This document shows, piece after piece, positions 15,942 through 24,604 of a DNA stretch of 64,000 nucleotides. Numbering within the stretch: position 1 is the stretch's first letter; each line of letters opens with the position of its first letter. Source of the stretch: Fimbriimonas sp. (GTDB lineage Bacteria; Armatimonadota; Fimbriimonadia; Fimbriimonadales; Fimbriimonadaceae). Both the position numbers and the translations under genes were made by a program. The stretch is from positions 62,001 to 126,000 of the forward strand of contig JARLGV010000098.1 of assembly GCA_031292555.1 (NCBI GenBank). Reading direction: 5' to 3'. Under the pieces are notes generated by a model. It ran no database searches. It was given only the letters and a program-made list of their open reading frames with translations, and was not told the DNA's origin.

Positions 15942-17420
15942 ATGAGGAAATTCGATTCGGCAGCAGTTTGGAGTATGCGTGCGGTGTTCGCGGCGGCGAT
16001 CGGGGGTTGGGGGATGGCGATGGCCCAGTCGGGACCAAGTCCGGAAAGGGCGATTTCGCTGACGATCTACAAGGACGATTTTGCGATGGTCGCGGAGCAG
16101 CGGGCGGTGAGCCTTGATTCGGGGCGGAGCCGCCTCGTAATCGACCGCATCAGCAAGCAACTCGACCCGAAGTCGGTGATGTTCGACTGGCTAGGGGGTG
16201 GAAACCATCCGACCATTGTGGGAACGAACTATGACTTGGGAGTTGGGAGCCTGCAGAACATGATGAGCCGGCTGAACGGCCAGCAAGTCGAGATGCTCTG
16301 GCCCTCCTCCGACGGTAAGCCGGGTGAAGCGATCAAGGGGAAGCTCGAAGCGTCCCAGGACGGCGGGACCTATTCGCTTCGAACCGAGACCAAGCTTTAC
16401 ATCAATCCAGGCGGCACGCTCGTCGCACCGGCCGATTCAGACGCATCATCGCAACCGACTCTCTCGGTTGAGCTGCAGAATCGAACCGGTTCGGAAGACC
16501 GCTTGGGGTTCTCCTATCTCACCCGGGGCATGTCTTGGTCTGCCGATTATGTGGCGCGACTAACCGCCAACTCCGACATCGCCGAACTCCAGTGCTGGGC
16601 GACCATCACGAACACTACCGGCATCCCATATCCAACCAGCCGGATCACTTTGATGGCTGGCTCGCCCAATCGACTCGCGGCATATGGGTTTGTCGCTCAA
16701 ACTGTCAGTGGCAGGGTGATGGCGGGCGACAATGGAATTGAGAAGCTTAGCTCCTCGGACTCGTCTGGCTTTACCGCGAACGCGATACGGATGCCGGTAG
16801 GTGAGATGTACGCCTACAAGATCCCGGCGCCCGCCACGATAGGTCAGGATCAGATGAACCGGGTCAGCGTGCTTGGAGTACGCCACGTCCCGTTTAAGCG
16901 GGACTATGCCATTCGCCTACCTGCCTTGGGTGTTTCGGGGTTCGAATCGGACGGGATGCATACGCAATCGCACATTCCGGCCTCGCTTTCGCTTCGATTC
17001 GTCAATGCAGCTGCCTCGCATCTTGGAGTGCCTCTTCCTGGTGGCGCGGTTCGAGTGTACGAGAAGGATCGTGATGGCCAGGAGCAGTTCATCGGCTCTG
17101 CGCCAATGGCTGATACTCCCCGCAAGGAACACGTTTCCCTCACTCTTACCGACTCCTTCGACCTCTATGGAGGCACGATGGTGCTCGACTCGAGGAAAGT
17201 CGCCCGCCATCTGTTCCGCAAGACCGTTCAAACCGTGATCCATAACGAGAAGGACCGTCCCGTCACCGTTCGTGTCGTCCAAGGGTTCGACTCTGGTTGG
17301 ACCCCGGTTTCCGAGTCGGCAAAGAGTCAGAAACTCGACAGCAACACGATCCAATGGACCCTCCGCATCGGCCCAGGCGAGGACAAGCAGATCAAGTACG
17401 TGGTGGAAGTGAAAGGGTAG
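15942..17420 (+). CDS. Exported DUF4139-domain protein
   Basis: A protein of 492 residues with a signal peptide (positively charged start, hydrophobic segment, cleavage near AMAQ-S). The body matches DUF4139: an N-terminal beta region (ISLTIYKDDFAMVAEQR), then the characteristic GFSYLTRGMSWSADYVARL block, and a C-terminal part ending in KQIKYVVEVKG. Such proteins are periplasmic or outer-surface, function unknown. The ATG at 15942 has AGGAG 6 nt upstream, which decides it against a frame start at 15906. Free-standing. Confidence 0.82.
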   Translation: MRKFDSAAVWSMRAVFAAAIGGWGMAMAQSGPSPERAISLTIYKDDFAMVAEQRAVSLDSGRSRLVIDRISKQLDPKSVMFDWLGGGNHPTIVGTNYDLGVGSLQNMMSRLNGQQVEMLWPSSDGKPGEAIKGKLEASQDGGTYSLRTETKLYINPGGTLVAPADSDASSQPTLSVELQNRTGSEDRLGFSYLTRGMSWSADYVARLTANSDIAELQCWATITNTTGIPYPTSRITLMAGSPNRLAAYGFVAQTVSGRVMAGDNGIEKLSSSDSSGFTANAIRMPVGEMYAYKIPAPATIGQDQMNRVSVLGVRHVPFKRDYAIRLPALGVSGFESDGMHTQSHIPASLSLRFVNAAASHLGVPLPGGAVRVYEKDRDGQEQFIGSAPMADTPRKEHVSLTLTDSFDLYGGTMVLDSRKVARHLFRKTVQTVIHNEKDRPVTVRVVQGFDSGWTPVSESAKSQKLDSNTIQWTLRIGPGEDKQIKYVVEVKG

Positions 17421-17428
17421 GGCAGGTC

Positions 17429-17456
17429 GCGGGTAGCGGGATGCGGGTGGGAGGGG
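17429..17456. repeat. Intergenic G-rich heptanucleotide repeat
   Basis: GCGGGTA-GCGGGAT-GCGGGTG-GGAGGGG, four degenerate 7-nt units directly after the DUF4139 gene. Confidence 0.5.
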
Positions 17457-17574
17457 GTGGCTGCTAGCCGGGAACCAAGTGCTAGATGGGCACGCCACTG
17501 ACACTGCACTTGATCCGGCCTACTCACTTCGCTCCGCCCCGCGATCAGCACGAACGCGGTACCCTCGATTGCAA

Positions 17575-18048
17575 ATGGCCCAGGCTCAGTTGGACTTCTG
17601 GAAGGACCTTGCGATCATTTTCGGCGGGGTCTTGGCGATGACCACGTTCTTGAGCGGAATGCTCGAGTTTATCCGGCAAGGGCGGCAGCATCGGGCGACT
17701 CATTTCGTGGAGATGAGGCGGCGATTCCTCGAGGATCCCCTATTTCGCGATATCCTGAACCTGCTCGCCAGCAACCCAGTCGGTCTGCCCGATACGCCGA
17801 TCCAGGATCGGCGGAACTTCGTCGGTTTCCTCGAGGAGGTGGCGGTCATGGTGAACTCCGGCCTGATCAAGCAGGAAGTCGCCCACTACATGTTCGGCTA
17901 TTACGTTCTTCTTACGGACCGGTGTGAACCGTTTTGGGAGGGACTGGACCGGGGAAGCCAGTACTGGAGCGTTTTCCGCCGCTTCGCCAAAGATATGGAC
18001 GCGTTAAGCCGGGCCGAACCATCGTCGCAGCCGGTGCTCCGATTCTGA
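17575..18048 (+). CDS. Small membrane-anchored protein (DUF4760-like)
   Basis: From the ATG at 17575 this is a 157-residue protein with one N-terminal transmembrane segment (LAIIFGGVLAMTTFLSG) and a helical cytosolic domain containing MRRRFLEDPLFRDILN, NFVGFLEEVAVMVNSGLI and a Trp/Tyr-rich end. The arrangement resembles DUF4760-type proteins, a tentative call. The last 137 nt overlap, tail to tail, the end of the gene on the opposite strand. Confidence 0.6.
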   Translation: MAQAQLDFWKDLAIIFGGVLAMTTFLSGMLEFIRQGRQHRATHFVEMRRRFLEDPLFRDILNLLASNPVGLPDTPIQDRRNFVGFLEEVAVMVNSGLIKQEVAHYMFGYYVLLTDRCEPFWEGLDRGSQYWSVFRRFAKDMDALSRAEPSSQPVLRF

Positions 18049-18505
18049 GCATCGGAGAATGGTCGATCGTCAAGTGAAACTCGTCAGGTCGTCCGGATAC
18101 AGACAGATGATAGGTCTGCCCCTTGAATTGGGCTTCCCATGATTCCGTAGGATAGGCAGTCCCCGACTTGGACCACGTGAAACCATTCAAAGAGGCGACG
18201 CGATCCGGAAAGACTTCGCCAGGCATGCCGCGCGGCGAGTTCAGATCGGCGTACACCGATTGGGCCGAACCGAACGCCATGTTCGTCTCGAATGAACGTA
18301 CGTTGCTTCCCGTCGGCAGCAGCAAGTACGGCTCGAGCATCTTGACCAAGTCCTTTCTCAAGATCTTTCCGTACAGACCGACGCCGCCGAAGTAGAGGAT
18401 TCCAACGAGAATAATGCCGAACATGAACCGCTGAAGCTTCAGCCCGGCCATGCCGTCGACTGCGGTGATGTTGGGGTTTCCCGGAGCCGGGGATGGAATG
18501 CTCAT
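17912..18505 (-). CDS. Single-pass membrane protein of unknown function
   Basis: From the ATG at 18505 it has a hydrophobic helix (FMFGIILVGILYFGG) after about 28 residues, then a periplasmic-type domain (LPTGSNVRSFETNMAFG, WEAQFKGQTYHLSVSG). The recognisable protein character fades after about FHLTIDHSPMLRIG. The remaining C-terminal 40 or so residues are Pro/Arg/Gly-rich and lie antisense to the neighbour's coding region, as if the original stop had been lost and translation runs on. No family recognised. Confidence 0.6.
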   Translation of the reverse strand: MSIPSPAPGNPNITAVDGMAGLKLQRFMFGIILVGILYFGGVGLYGKILRKDLVKMLEPYLLLPTGSNVRSFETNMAFGSAQSVYADLNSPRGMPGEVFPDRVASLNGFTWSKSGTAYPTESWEAQFKGQTYHLSVSGRPDEFHLTIDHSPMLRIGAPAATMVRPGLTRPYLWRSGGKRSSTGFPGPVPPKTVHTGP

Positions 18506-18625
18506 CTTATGTTTCTCGCAAACGCAGGGTACACCAGTCAAAGGGATGACGGGGTATCAACCTATTCGTGATCGTTCGATTGCTACCTCGAACGTTCAAT
18601 TGCGTCAAGGAGCTCAAGGAAATAC

Positions 18626-19567
18626 ATGGATCAAAGCCGAACAGTGGGGCTACTGACGGGCATTGCTTTAGGGGACAGCTTGGGCTTGCCGATGGAAGGC
18701 CTAAGTGCAACCCGGGCGCCCCGACTCTATCCTCCTCCGCTCCGGCAACGAATGGCGTTTGGCTGGGGCATTTTGAGCGATGACACGCTCATGGCGGTTG
18801 CGACGATCCAGGCCCTCTTTCGCGAGCCCGACGACCCGGATCGGTTTGCCATGGAGGTCGGTCGAAGACTCCGAAACTGGTTTTGGACTCTGCCGCCGGG
18901 CATCGGTCTCGCCACGCTTAAATCGTGTCTGAAACTTACGGTCGGGATTCCCGCCACCCGTTCGGGCGTGGCTTCGGCCGGTAACGGTCCAGCGGTTCGG
19001 GCCATCGTACTCGGCTGCTGCCTTGCTGACGATTCCCAACGAAGGGTGGGGCTCATCGAGGCGAGTACGTGCGTCACTCATACGCATCCGCTCGCGGTAT
19101 CTGGTTCGCAGATCGTCGGCTTGGCTGCCACGCTCGCGGTGAGCGGCAAGGTCGATCGGTTCGATGCTGAGGCGGCCATCGTGGCACCTACCTGGCCCAG
19201 GTCCGATCGGTGGCCGTCGTCCGGACCGACCGGATATATGGTCCATACGGTCAACGCGGCGATCGAGTGCTGGCGGAGCCATCCGCACGATATGGAGTCC
19301 GCCTTGAGGATGGCCGTTGCCTTGGGAGGCGATTCTGATTCGGTTGCCGCTCTTGTCGGTGGCTTGGTTGGAGCCTCCCCGCAAGCATCCTCGGCCCCTC
19401 AGGAATGGTTACGCTGGATGGGTTGGCCCGGCGCCCGGGAGATCGTCGAGATTGCCTCAGGAGGGCGTACGAACCTGCCGATGTTCCGGCTCTTGACACA
19501 GCATGCGTTGACTCTGGCGCTGATCCCATCGCACGTGCTACGCCGCGCCCTCCCTCCCTACTGCTGA
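18626..19567 (+). CDS. ADP-ribosylglycohydrolase family protein
   Basis: A 313-residue DraG/ARH-type hydrolase, which removes ADP-ribose from proteins or nucleic acids using two Mg ions. The metal ligands are in GIALGDSLG (12-20), SDDT (51-54) and the C-terminal GGDSDSVAAL. A His-containing block THTHPLAVSG is where the family has conserved substrate contacts. AAGGA lies about 6 nt before the ATG. Soluble. No ART or DarT-like partner is adjacent, so no toxin-antitoxin role is implied. Confidence 0.92.
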   Translation: MDQSRTVGLLTGIALGDSLGLPMEGLSATRAPRLYPPPLRQRMAFGWGILSDDTLMAVATIQALFREPDDPDRFAMEVGRRLRNWFWTLPPGIGLATLKSCLKLTVGIPATRSGVASAGNGPAVRAIVLGCCLADDSQRRVGLIEASTCVTHTHPLAVSGSQIVGLAATLAVSGKVDRFDAEAAIVAPTWPRSDRWPSSGPTGYMVHTVNAAIECWRSHPHDMESALRMAVALGGDSDSVAALVGGLVGASPQASSAPQEWLRWMGWPGAREIVEIASGGRTNLPMFRLLTQHALTLALIPSHVLRRALPPYC

Positions 19568-19604
19568 GTCATGGATGGGGATGTAGAATGGCGTAGGGGC
19601 GCGG

Positions 19605-20534
19605 ATGGAAACCAACGAGCGGACGATCGCGTGGTTGATGGAAGGGGATCCTTCCATCCGATGGCAGGTCATGAGGGACCTTCTGGATTTGCCGGCAGAC
19701 CGCTGGCAGTCGGTGCGTACGCGTTCCGCTGAGGACGGTTGGGTGCGGCGATTTCTAGACCTCCAAGACCCGGTGGGAACCTGGGGCGGGGGTATTTATT
19801 CGCCCAAATGGACCAGCACCACCTACACGCTCCTCACTCTGATCGATTGCGGAGTGGATGCATCGAACTCCGTCGCCAAACGTGGAGCCGAACAGATCCT
19901 TCTTCGCGGAATCGGTCGAGGCAACGTCGATGGCAAACTCGGCAGCCTGGTCAGCAACGACGTTTGCGTGTGGGGGTTCTATCTCAACATCGCCGCATAC
20001 TTCCGACTCGAGTCTCCAATGCTATCTGAGCTGTGTGCGCTACTGATAAGAGAACAGATGGGCGATGGTGGTTGGAACTGTCGCCGGCTTCGCGAAAAGT
20101 CGGTGCATCACAGTTCGTTCCACACGACCTTCAACGTGCTCGATGGGCTTCGTGAAGCGGCACGGGCCGAATGGATCGATTCCAAGACGTTCCTCGAATC
20201 GGAAGGCCGTGCGATGGAGTTTATGCTTCAACATCGGATGTATCGGTCGGACCGAACCGGCGAAATCGTGAACGCACACTTCACCGAGTTCTCGTATCCG
20301 CCCCGATGGCATTACGACGTGCTGCGCGGTCTCGATTACATTCGCTCGACCCCGTTCGCTCGAGACACCCGACTTGCCGACGCTATCGATTTGGTTAGGC
20401 AGCGGGGGCCGACCGGCATCTGGCCGGCCCAAAACCGTCACCCGGGGAAGTTCCATTTCGCCATGGAGGCGGCGCCTCGCCAAAGCCGTTGGAATACGTT
20501 GCGCGCACTTCGGGTGCTGAAAGCCTGCGGCTAA
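19605..20534 (+). CDS. Terpenoid-cyclase-fold protein (squalene cyclase-like)
   Basis: A 309-residue alpha/alpha-toroid protein. It has repeated Gln-Trp-like elements (LQDPVGTWGGGIYSPKWTSTTY, cut here as QDPVGTWGG, and MGDGGWNCRR, GPTGIWPAQN) as in prenyltransferase/squalene-oxidase repeat proteins. It is half the length of true hopene or squalene cyclases and lacks their DxDD motif, so it is probably not a cyclase. The function is unknown; such proteins are frequent in Gram-negative environmental bacteria. Starts 37 nt after the ADP-ribosylglycohydrolase gene and is likely co-transcribed. Confidence 0.78.
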   Translation: METNERTIAWLMEGDPSIRWQVMRDLLDLPADRWQSVRTRSAEDGWVRRFLDLQDPVGTWGGGIYSPKWTSTTYTLLTLIDCGVDASNSVAKRGAEQILLRGIGRGNVDGKLGSLVSNDVCVWGFYLNIAAYFRLESPMLSELCALLIREQMGDGGWNCRRLREKSVHHSSFHTTFNVLDGLREAARAEWIDSKTFLESEGRAMEFMLQHRMYRSDRTGEIVNAHFTEFSYPPRWHYDVLRGLDYIRSTPFARDTRLADAIDLVRQRGPTGIWPAQNRHPGKFHFAMEAAPRQSRWNTLRALRVLKACG

Positions 20535-20537
20535 GTG

Positions 20538-22532
20538 CTAGAACGCCCAGACGAACTTGAGGCTGAGAATGCGCGAGAAAGTCAACGCGTTGGGATCTCC
20601 CAGAATAACGTAGACCTCCATTCCGGTCCAACCTGCGCTTTCATAGGAGAGAAAGAAGTTCTGGAAGCCGTTGGTGTCGACGAATCGGCCGGTAACGGAA
20701 CGCCGGCTGTCGATCTGCCAACCCACTGTCGCGATCGTTTGACGGGCGTCGGGAGTGAATTGAAGGACCGACTGCGACAACCCGAGATCGAGGCGGTGGA
20801 AGACCCGGAGGCTGCCTCTCAGGTTGATGTAACGCGACGTCGCGCTGTTCTGCTGGCCGAAGAGGTACTCGATGCTCGCCTGCTTGAACCGGTTACTCGC
20901 ATTGTATGCGTAGGAGACGTCGTAGGTGTTGTCGCTGCCGGTCTGATAGTCGGTAATGCTCCGGTTGAACGAGATCGCCTGATCGTCTCGCGTCGTGAAG
21001 TTGACGCCCCCCTGCACACCGCGTTCCTGAATCGTGCCGTCTGATTGGTGGAAATTCGGGGTGTAAAGGTAGCAGTTCCAGTCGTGAAACGGCCCACGCG
21101 GAATCGTATCGTTAAAGTTCGTGTAGGTGTAGGCGCCCCGGCGATTCTGCCAGGGCACATACGCAAGCGGCGGATTGAAACTGGGATCGACCCAAATCTG
21201 CTGGATCTCGGAGAACAGCTTGGGCCCGGTGAAGCCGATCGCGTTGTTGCCGGCCGTCTCGGTTCCGTGACCGGTGTCTTCGACCGCCGTGGCGTTGTGT
21301 ACGAACCAGTTGCCCCACCGCTTGTTGAACGTCGTGCCCGCCAAGAGGTCGTGTTGGGGACCCAAATCGTAGGACGAGGCATAGAATGCCTGGGAAAACG
21401 TGGAGCCGATGTTGAGCGAGTAGTTGGTGAACGTAGCCGTCGATCCGTCGGTCTGGTTGACGGCCAGCGTCCCCAACTTGGCCGTTTGCGACAGCTGGCC
21501 GTAGAACTTGGTTCCGAAATTGATCGGGCCGATGCGCTGGCTGTAGAACGGGATTCCGTACTCGAATTGGGAGATGGGGTTGAAGTAATCGCCGCCTTCG
21601 GTAAAGAACGGGCGGGCGTCGGAGAGAAGGCGTTCGGTATGTACGAAATCCACCCCGGCGATCTGCTGCTCGATGTTGATGAAGTCCGGGTTCAGGCTTA
21701 ACAGCGCCGTCTGTTCGTTGGTGACTGCATATCGAGCATCGAGCCCGGCGCGGTTCGACAGAGATCCTTCATTGACTGCAGGAGCATCGTATGCAAGGAA
21801 CTGCCAGCGGGATCGCGAGTCCTGCTTGGGCGGTGTGACTCCCTTGAGTAGTCCGAGCAACTCGGGCTTGTAGGAAGGCGTGACGTAGGCCCATTGCGAG
21901 TTCGTCTTGGTGTGCGCCTGGTAACGATCGAAGTTCACGTCCATGTCGATCGGCTTGGACGACTTCGGATAATTCAGGATGCGCCATGGGATCCGCATTT
22001 CGACGACGTAACCGTCGGAGGTCCGCTTGGTCGTGCTCTGCCAAACACCCCTCCACTCCGCCTTGGAAGAGTGGCCGCCCGCAATTGTTTCGGTGCGCGT
22101 GTTGATCGCGTTGACGGTGAAGCGAGACATCGAACTGCCGTTTCGTCCGTTGTATGGATCGATCGATAGGGTGACAGTGTCCTCACCGTTGAACTGAGAC
22201 TCCGGGTTGATCTCTCGACCGACGATCTGATCCGGCTTGGAGTCGTGGCAGATAAAAAGCGCGTACAGCGCCTCTTCATCGAAGACGACCTTGCATTCGG
22301 TTTGGTCGGCAACCGGTTTGTCGGTGAATAGGTCGACGAATGCGCTTGCCGTCGGTGCGCCTCGCCAAGCTGGATCGTTCGGATTCGACGACATCGTGGG
22401 CGGGTGTTCGCATCGTCCAGCAGACAACTGGGGAGCTTGGGCCATTAACGAACCGGCAACGGCCAAACAACCGACGATGACCCCTAGTCTGAATCCGTGT
22501 CTTAAGCCGGAATGTCGTCTATTGCCGATCAT
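20538..22532 (-). CDS. DUF5916 outer-membrane barrel protein with CBM9-like N-terminus
   Basis: A 664-residue exported protein. The signal peptide ends near SLMAQA. An N-terminal CBM9-like carbohydrate-binding domain (about 45-200) includes DPAWRGAP, YALFICHDSKPDQI and DGYVVEMRIPWRIL. The remainder is DUF5916, beta-rich with alternating aromatic strands and a final ...LKFVWAF, the C-terminal Phe expected of an outer-membrane beta barrel recognised by the BAM machinery. Probably binds or passes a carbohydrate at the outer membrane. TAGGTT lies 6 nt before the ATG and no ribosome site is seen. Confidence 0.85.
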   Translation of the reverse strand: MIGNRRHSGLRHGFRLGVIVGCLAVAGSLMAQAPQLSAGRCEHPPTMSSNPNDPAWRGAPTASAFVDLFTDKPVADQTECKVVFDEEALYALFICHDSKPDQIVGREINPESQFNGEDTVTLSIDPYNGRNGSSMSRFTVNAINTRTETIAGGHSSKAEWRGVWQSTTKRTSDGYVVEMRIPWRILNYPKSSKPIDMDVNFDRYQAHTKTNSQWAYVTPSYKPELLGLLKGVTPPKQDSRSRWQFLAYDAPAVNEGSLSNRAGLDARYAVTNEQTALLSLNPDFINIEQQIAGVDFVHTERLLSDARPFFTEGGDYFNPISQFEYGIPFYSQRIGPINFGTKFYGQLSQTAKLGTLAVNQTDGSTATFTNYSLNIGSTFSQAFYASSYDLGPQHDLLAGTTFNKRWGNWFVHNATAVEDTGHGTETAGNNAIGFTGPKLFSEIQQIWVDPSFNPPLAYVPWQNRRGAYTYTNFNDTIPRGPFHDWNCYLYTPNFHQSDGTIQERGVQGGVNFTTRDDQAISFNRSITDYQTGSDNTYDVSYAYNASNRFKQASIEYLFGQQNSATSRYINLRGSLRVFHRLDLGLSQSVLQFTPDARQTIATVGWQIDSRRSVTGRFVDTNGFQNFFLSYESAGWTGMEVYVILGDPNALTFSRILSLKFVWAF

Positions 22533-22569
22533 CTCGTGAACCTAACGCCGCCGCGCCATTTTGGCACGG

Positions 22570-22611
22570 ATTCGCGTTAACCTCGCGAATTGGTGGCAAA
22601 CCGAGTTTGCC
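22570..22611. terminator. Two adjacent hairpins between TPR-sulfotransferase and DUF5916 genes
   Basis: ATTCGCG-N7-CGCGAAT (22570-22590) and GGCAAAC-cga-GTTTGCC (22595-22611) are perfect 7-bp stems. They lie within 70 nt downstream of the minus-strand TPR-sulfotransferase stop and upstream of the DUF5916 start, so one may terminate the first gene and the other regulate the second. Confidence 0.4.
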
Positions 22612-22639
22612 GCCAGAAATATCGAACCGATTGTCGGCT

Positions 22640-24481
22640 TTAGGAATCTTCCAGCAGTTCGGCGAACTCACCCAGCCACGGCTCGTACCTGCGCCAGCGT
22701 TCGACCGACGACGTATAGACCGGCTGCCTTACTTGCCACTTACTGAACGTGACGACGCGCCGATCGCTCTCCTCCGGCTTGAGGCACGCGTCCTCCCAAT
22801 CCAAGCCGCAATGACTAACGACTCGGCGCGTCATCTCGACCGGATGGCGCACCATCTCCTCATAATCCACGTCGAGAATTCGGCTGGGACCAAGGACCTC
22901 CCGCCAATGTTTCATGGCTTCGCGGTAGAGACGGTACGATTCGACGATCTCGTGCCGGGTCCTCCCAAGGCCTTGATTGGTGGAGAATGGCCGCATATAG
23001 ATCGATAGGCAGGTGTCGAGCGGATTCCGCCGCGCGTGGATAAAGATTGAGTTCGGGAACACGATGTGCAACAAGCCAAGGTAGGCGAAATTGCTGGGGA
23101 ATTTGTCGGTGACGTGTTCTTTGCCGGGTGCGAGCGAGCGAATCAGATCCAGGTAGTTGCAACCGGCCCTCTCAAGCAGTGGGGGAGCAATGGCGCCATC
23201 ATTGAGATGGATGATGCGGCGACAGTTGTCTCGCCAGAAGAAGAGTTCGCCTCCGGCGCCGACCGTGGAGTGTCGCGAGACGATCTGTTCGAGGAGGGTA
23301 GTACCCGATCGGGGCATGCCGAATATGAAGATCGGTTCTGCGCTTTCGAAGCCGCAAGATGCGTATTTCGCGATGGTTTCTTTGCGGAACAGGGAGACCA
23401 AGCGGTGGACACGTTTGGCATGTCCTCCTAACGAAGACTTGGGGCCTTCTTGTTCGTGAGCGAGATCGAAGTGCCGCATCGCGCGCTCGTAGTCTCCCAG
23501 ATCGTCGTACGCCTTACCCAGTCCGAAGTGAAGATATTGCCGCTCTTCGAGCAGGAGGTCGGCATTGCGAGGATCATGCTCGACCGACGCGAACAACTCC
23601 CGATCGTCTGGACTCATCTTGCGGTTGTTAGCCAAGACATAGTAGGCGAATCCCTGGATCGGCTGCAGTTCGATGGACTGCCGGAGGCTCTGCTCCGCTT
23701 CGGTGAACGATCCCTGTTCCTGAAGCCGGCTGCCCATCAGCGCATGAGGAAACGCCGAGCCAGGATCGTCTTCGACGAACTCACGAATGAGGTCCAGCCC
23801 ATTCGGCCCCAAGACGGCGACAAACCGGGCGTCTGCCAGTAGGCGCTTGGCATCGAGTGAGTCAGGTCGGAGGTCGATCGCCTTCCTTGCGCACGCCAGC
23901 GCCTCGTATCCTTGGTCTGTTGCCAGGTAACAGCGGCCAAGATGGATGTAGGATTCGAAGACCCACGGCGCGAGCTCGATGGCACTTCGAAATGCCCGAA
24001 TCGCCTCTTCGTAGCTGTCTTCTCGCTGAAAGGCGACACCGAGGTTATGGTAGGCCCCAGCCAGATCGGGTTGGATCTCGACCGCACGAGAGAAACTTTC
24101 GATCGTGAGAGTGCTGTCGCCGAGGCCCATCGCTGCCAGACCGAGGGCAACGTGAGCCTCGGCGGCGTCGGGCCGAAGCCGAACCGCGTGGTGACCGTAC
24201 TTGACGGCGTCGGCTCCGCCATGCTTGCCAATCAGCAACGTCGCAAGCCAACGTGCCGCGTCGTACGACTGCGGATCTAGTTCGAACGCCCTTCGAAGAG
24301 GCTGCTCGGCCTCTCCCGCCTGTCCATGGCGAGCGGCAAGCGATCCGAGGAGCAGAAGTGCCTCTACGCAGCGGTCGTCCAGACGAAGGGCTTCGTTGCA
24401 CAGAAGTACCGCCCTCTGAATTTGCCCGGCCGCATCGGCGGCCTGGGCGACCCGGATCAAGTTCTTTGCGTTCGCTTCCAA
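22640..24481 (-). CDS. TPR-repeat sulfotransferase
   Basis: A 613-residue two-part protein. Residues 1-290 or so are a string of TPR units (for example AEAHVALGLAAMGLGDS, AYHNLGVAFQREDSYEEA, PWVFESYIHLGRCYLA). The C-terminal half is a sulfotransferase with the 5'-phosphosulfate loop IFGMPRSGTTLLEQI, a 3'-phosphate block with HARRNPLDTCLSIY, and a DVDYEEMV motif; it would transfer sulfate from PAPS. Many bacterial members of this fusion have unknown acceptors, possibly glycans or proteins recruited by the TPRs. The only suitable start is TTG at 24481, with TATACT 12 nt upstream. Cytoplasmic. Confidence 0.9.
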   Translation of the reverse strand: MEANAKNLIRVAQAADAAGQIQRAVLLCNEALRLDDRCVEALLLLGSLAARHGQAGEAEQPLRRAFELDPQSYDAARWLATLLIGKHGGADAVKYGHHAVRLRPDAAEAHVALGLAAMGLGDSTLTIESFSRAVEIQPDLAGAYHNLGVAFQREDSYEEAIRAFRSAIELAPWVFESYIHLGRCYLATDQGYEALACARKAIDLRPDSLDAKRLLADARFVAVLGPNGLDLIREFVEDDPGSAFPHALMGSRLQEQGSFTEAEQSLRQSIELQPIQGFAYYVLANNRKMSPDDRELFASVEHDPRNADLLLEERQYLHFGLGKAYDDLGDYERAMRHFDLAHEQEGPKSSLGGHAKRVHRLVSLFRKETIAKYASCGFESAEPIFIFGMPRSGTTLLEQIVSRHSTVGAGGELFFWRDNCRRIIHLNDGAIAPPLLERAGCNYLDLIRSLAPGKEHVTDKFPSNFAYLGLLHIVFPNSIFIHARRNPLDTCLSIYMRPFSTNQGLGRTRHEIVESYRLYREAMKHWREVLGPSRILDVDYEEMVRHPVEMTRRVVSHCGLDWEDACLKPEESDRRVVTFSKWQVRQPVYTSSVERWRRYEPWLGEFAELLEDS

Positions 24482-24604
24482 GTTGGTGAGATGAGTATAG
24501 GCTCGGATTCATGGAGACTATTCGCCTATTGCTTGCGATGCGTTAAGCAAGGCAACTGCCGCAAATGGCGAGCCATACAATAGAAATGACCCAGAGAGGT
24601 TTGT

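Noticed and set aside
18626-19567. ADP-ribosylglycohydrolase as antitoxin of a DarT/ART toxin
   Set aside because: No ADP-ribosyltransferase is adjacent and the gene looks free-standing.
22562-22577. Sigma-54-like TGGCAC box
   Set aside because: The GG-GC spacing is one nucleotide short and the strand does not lead to a gene.
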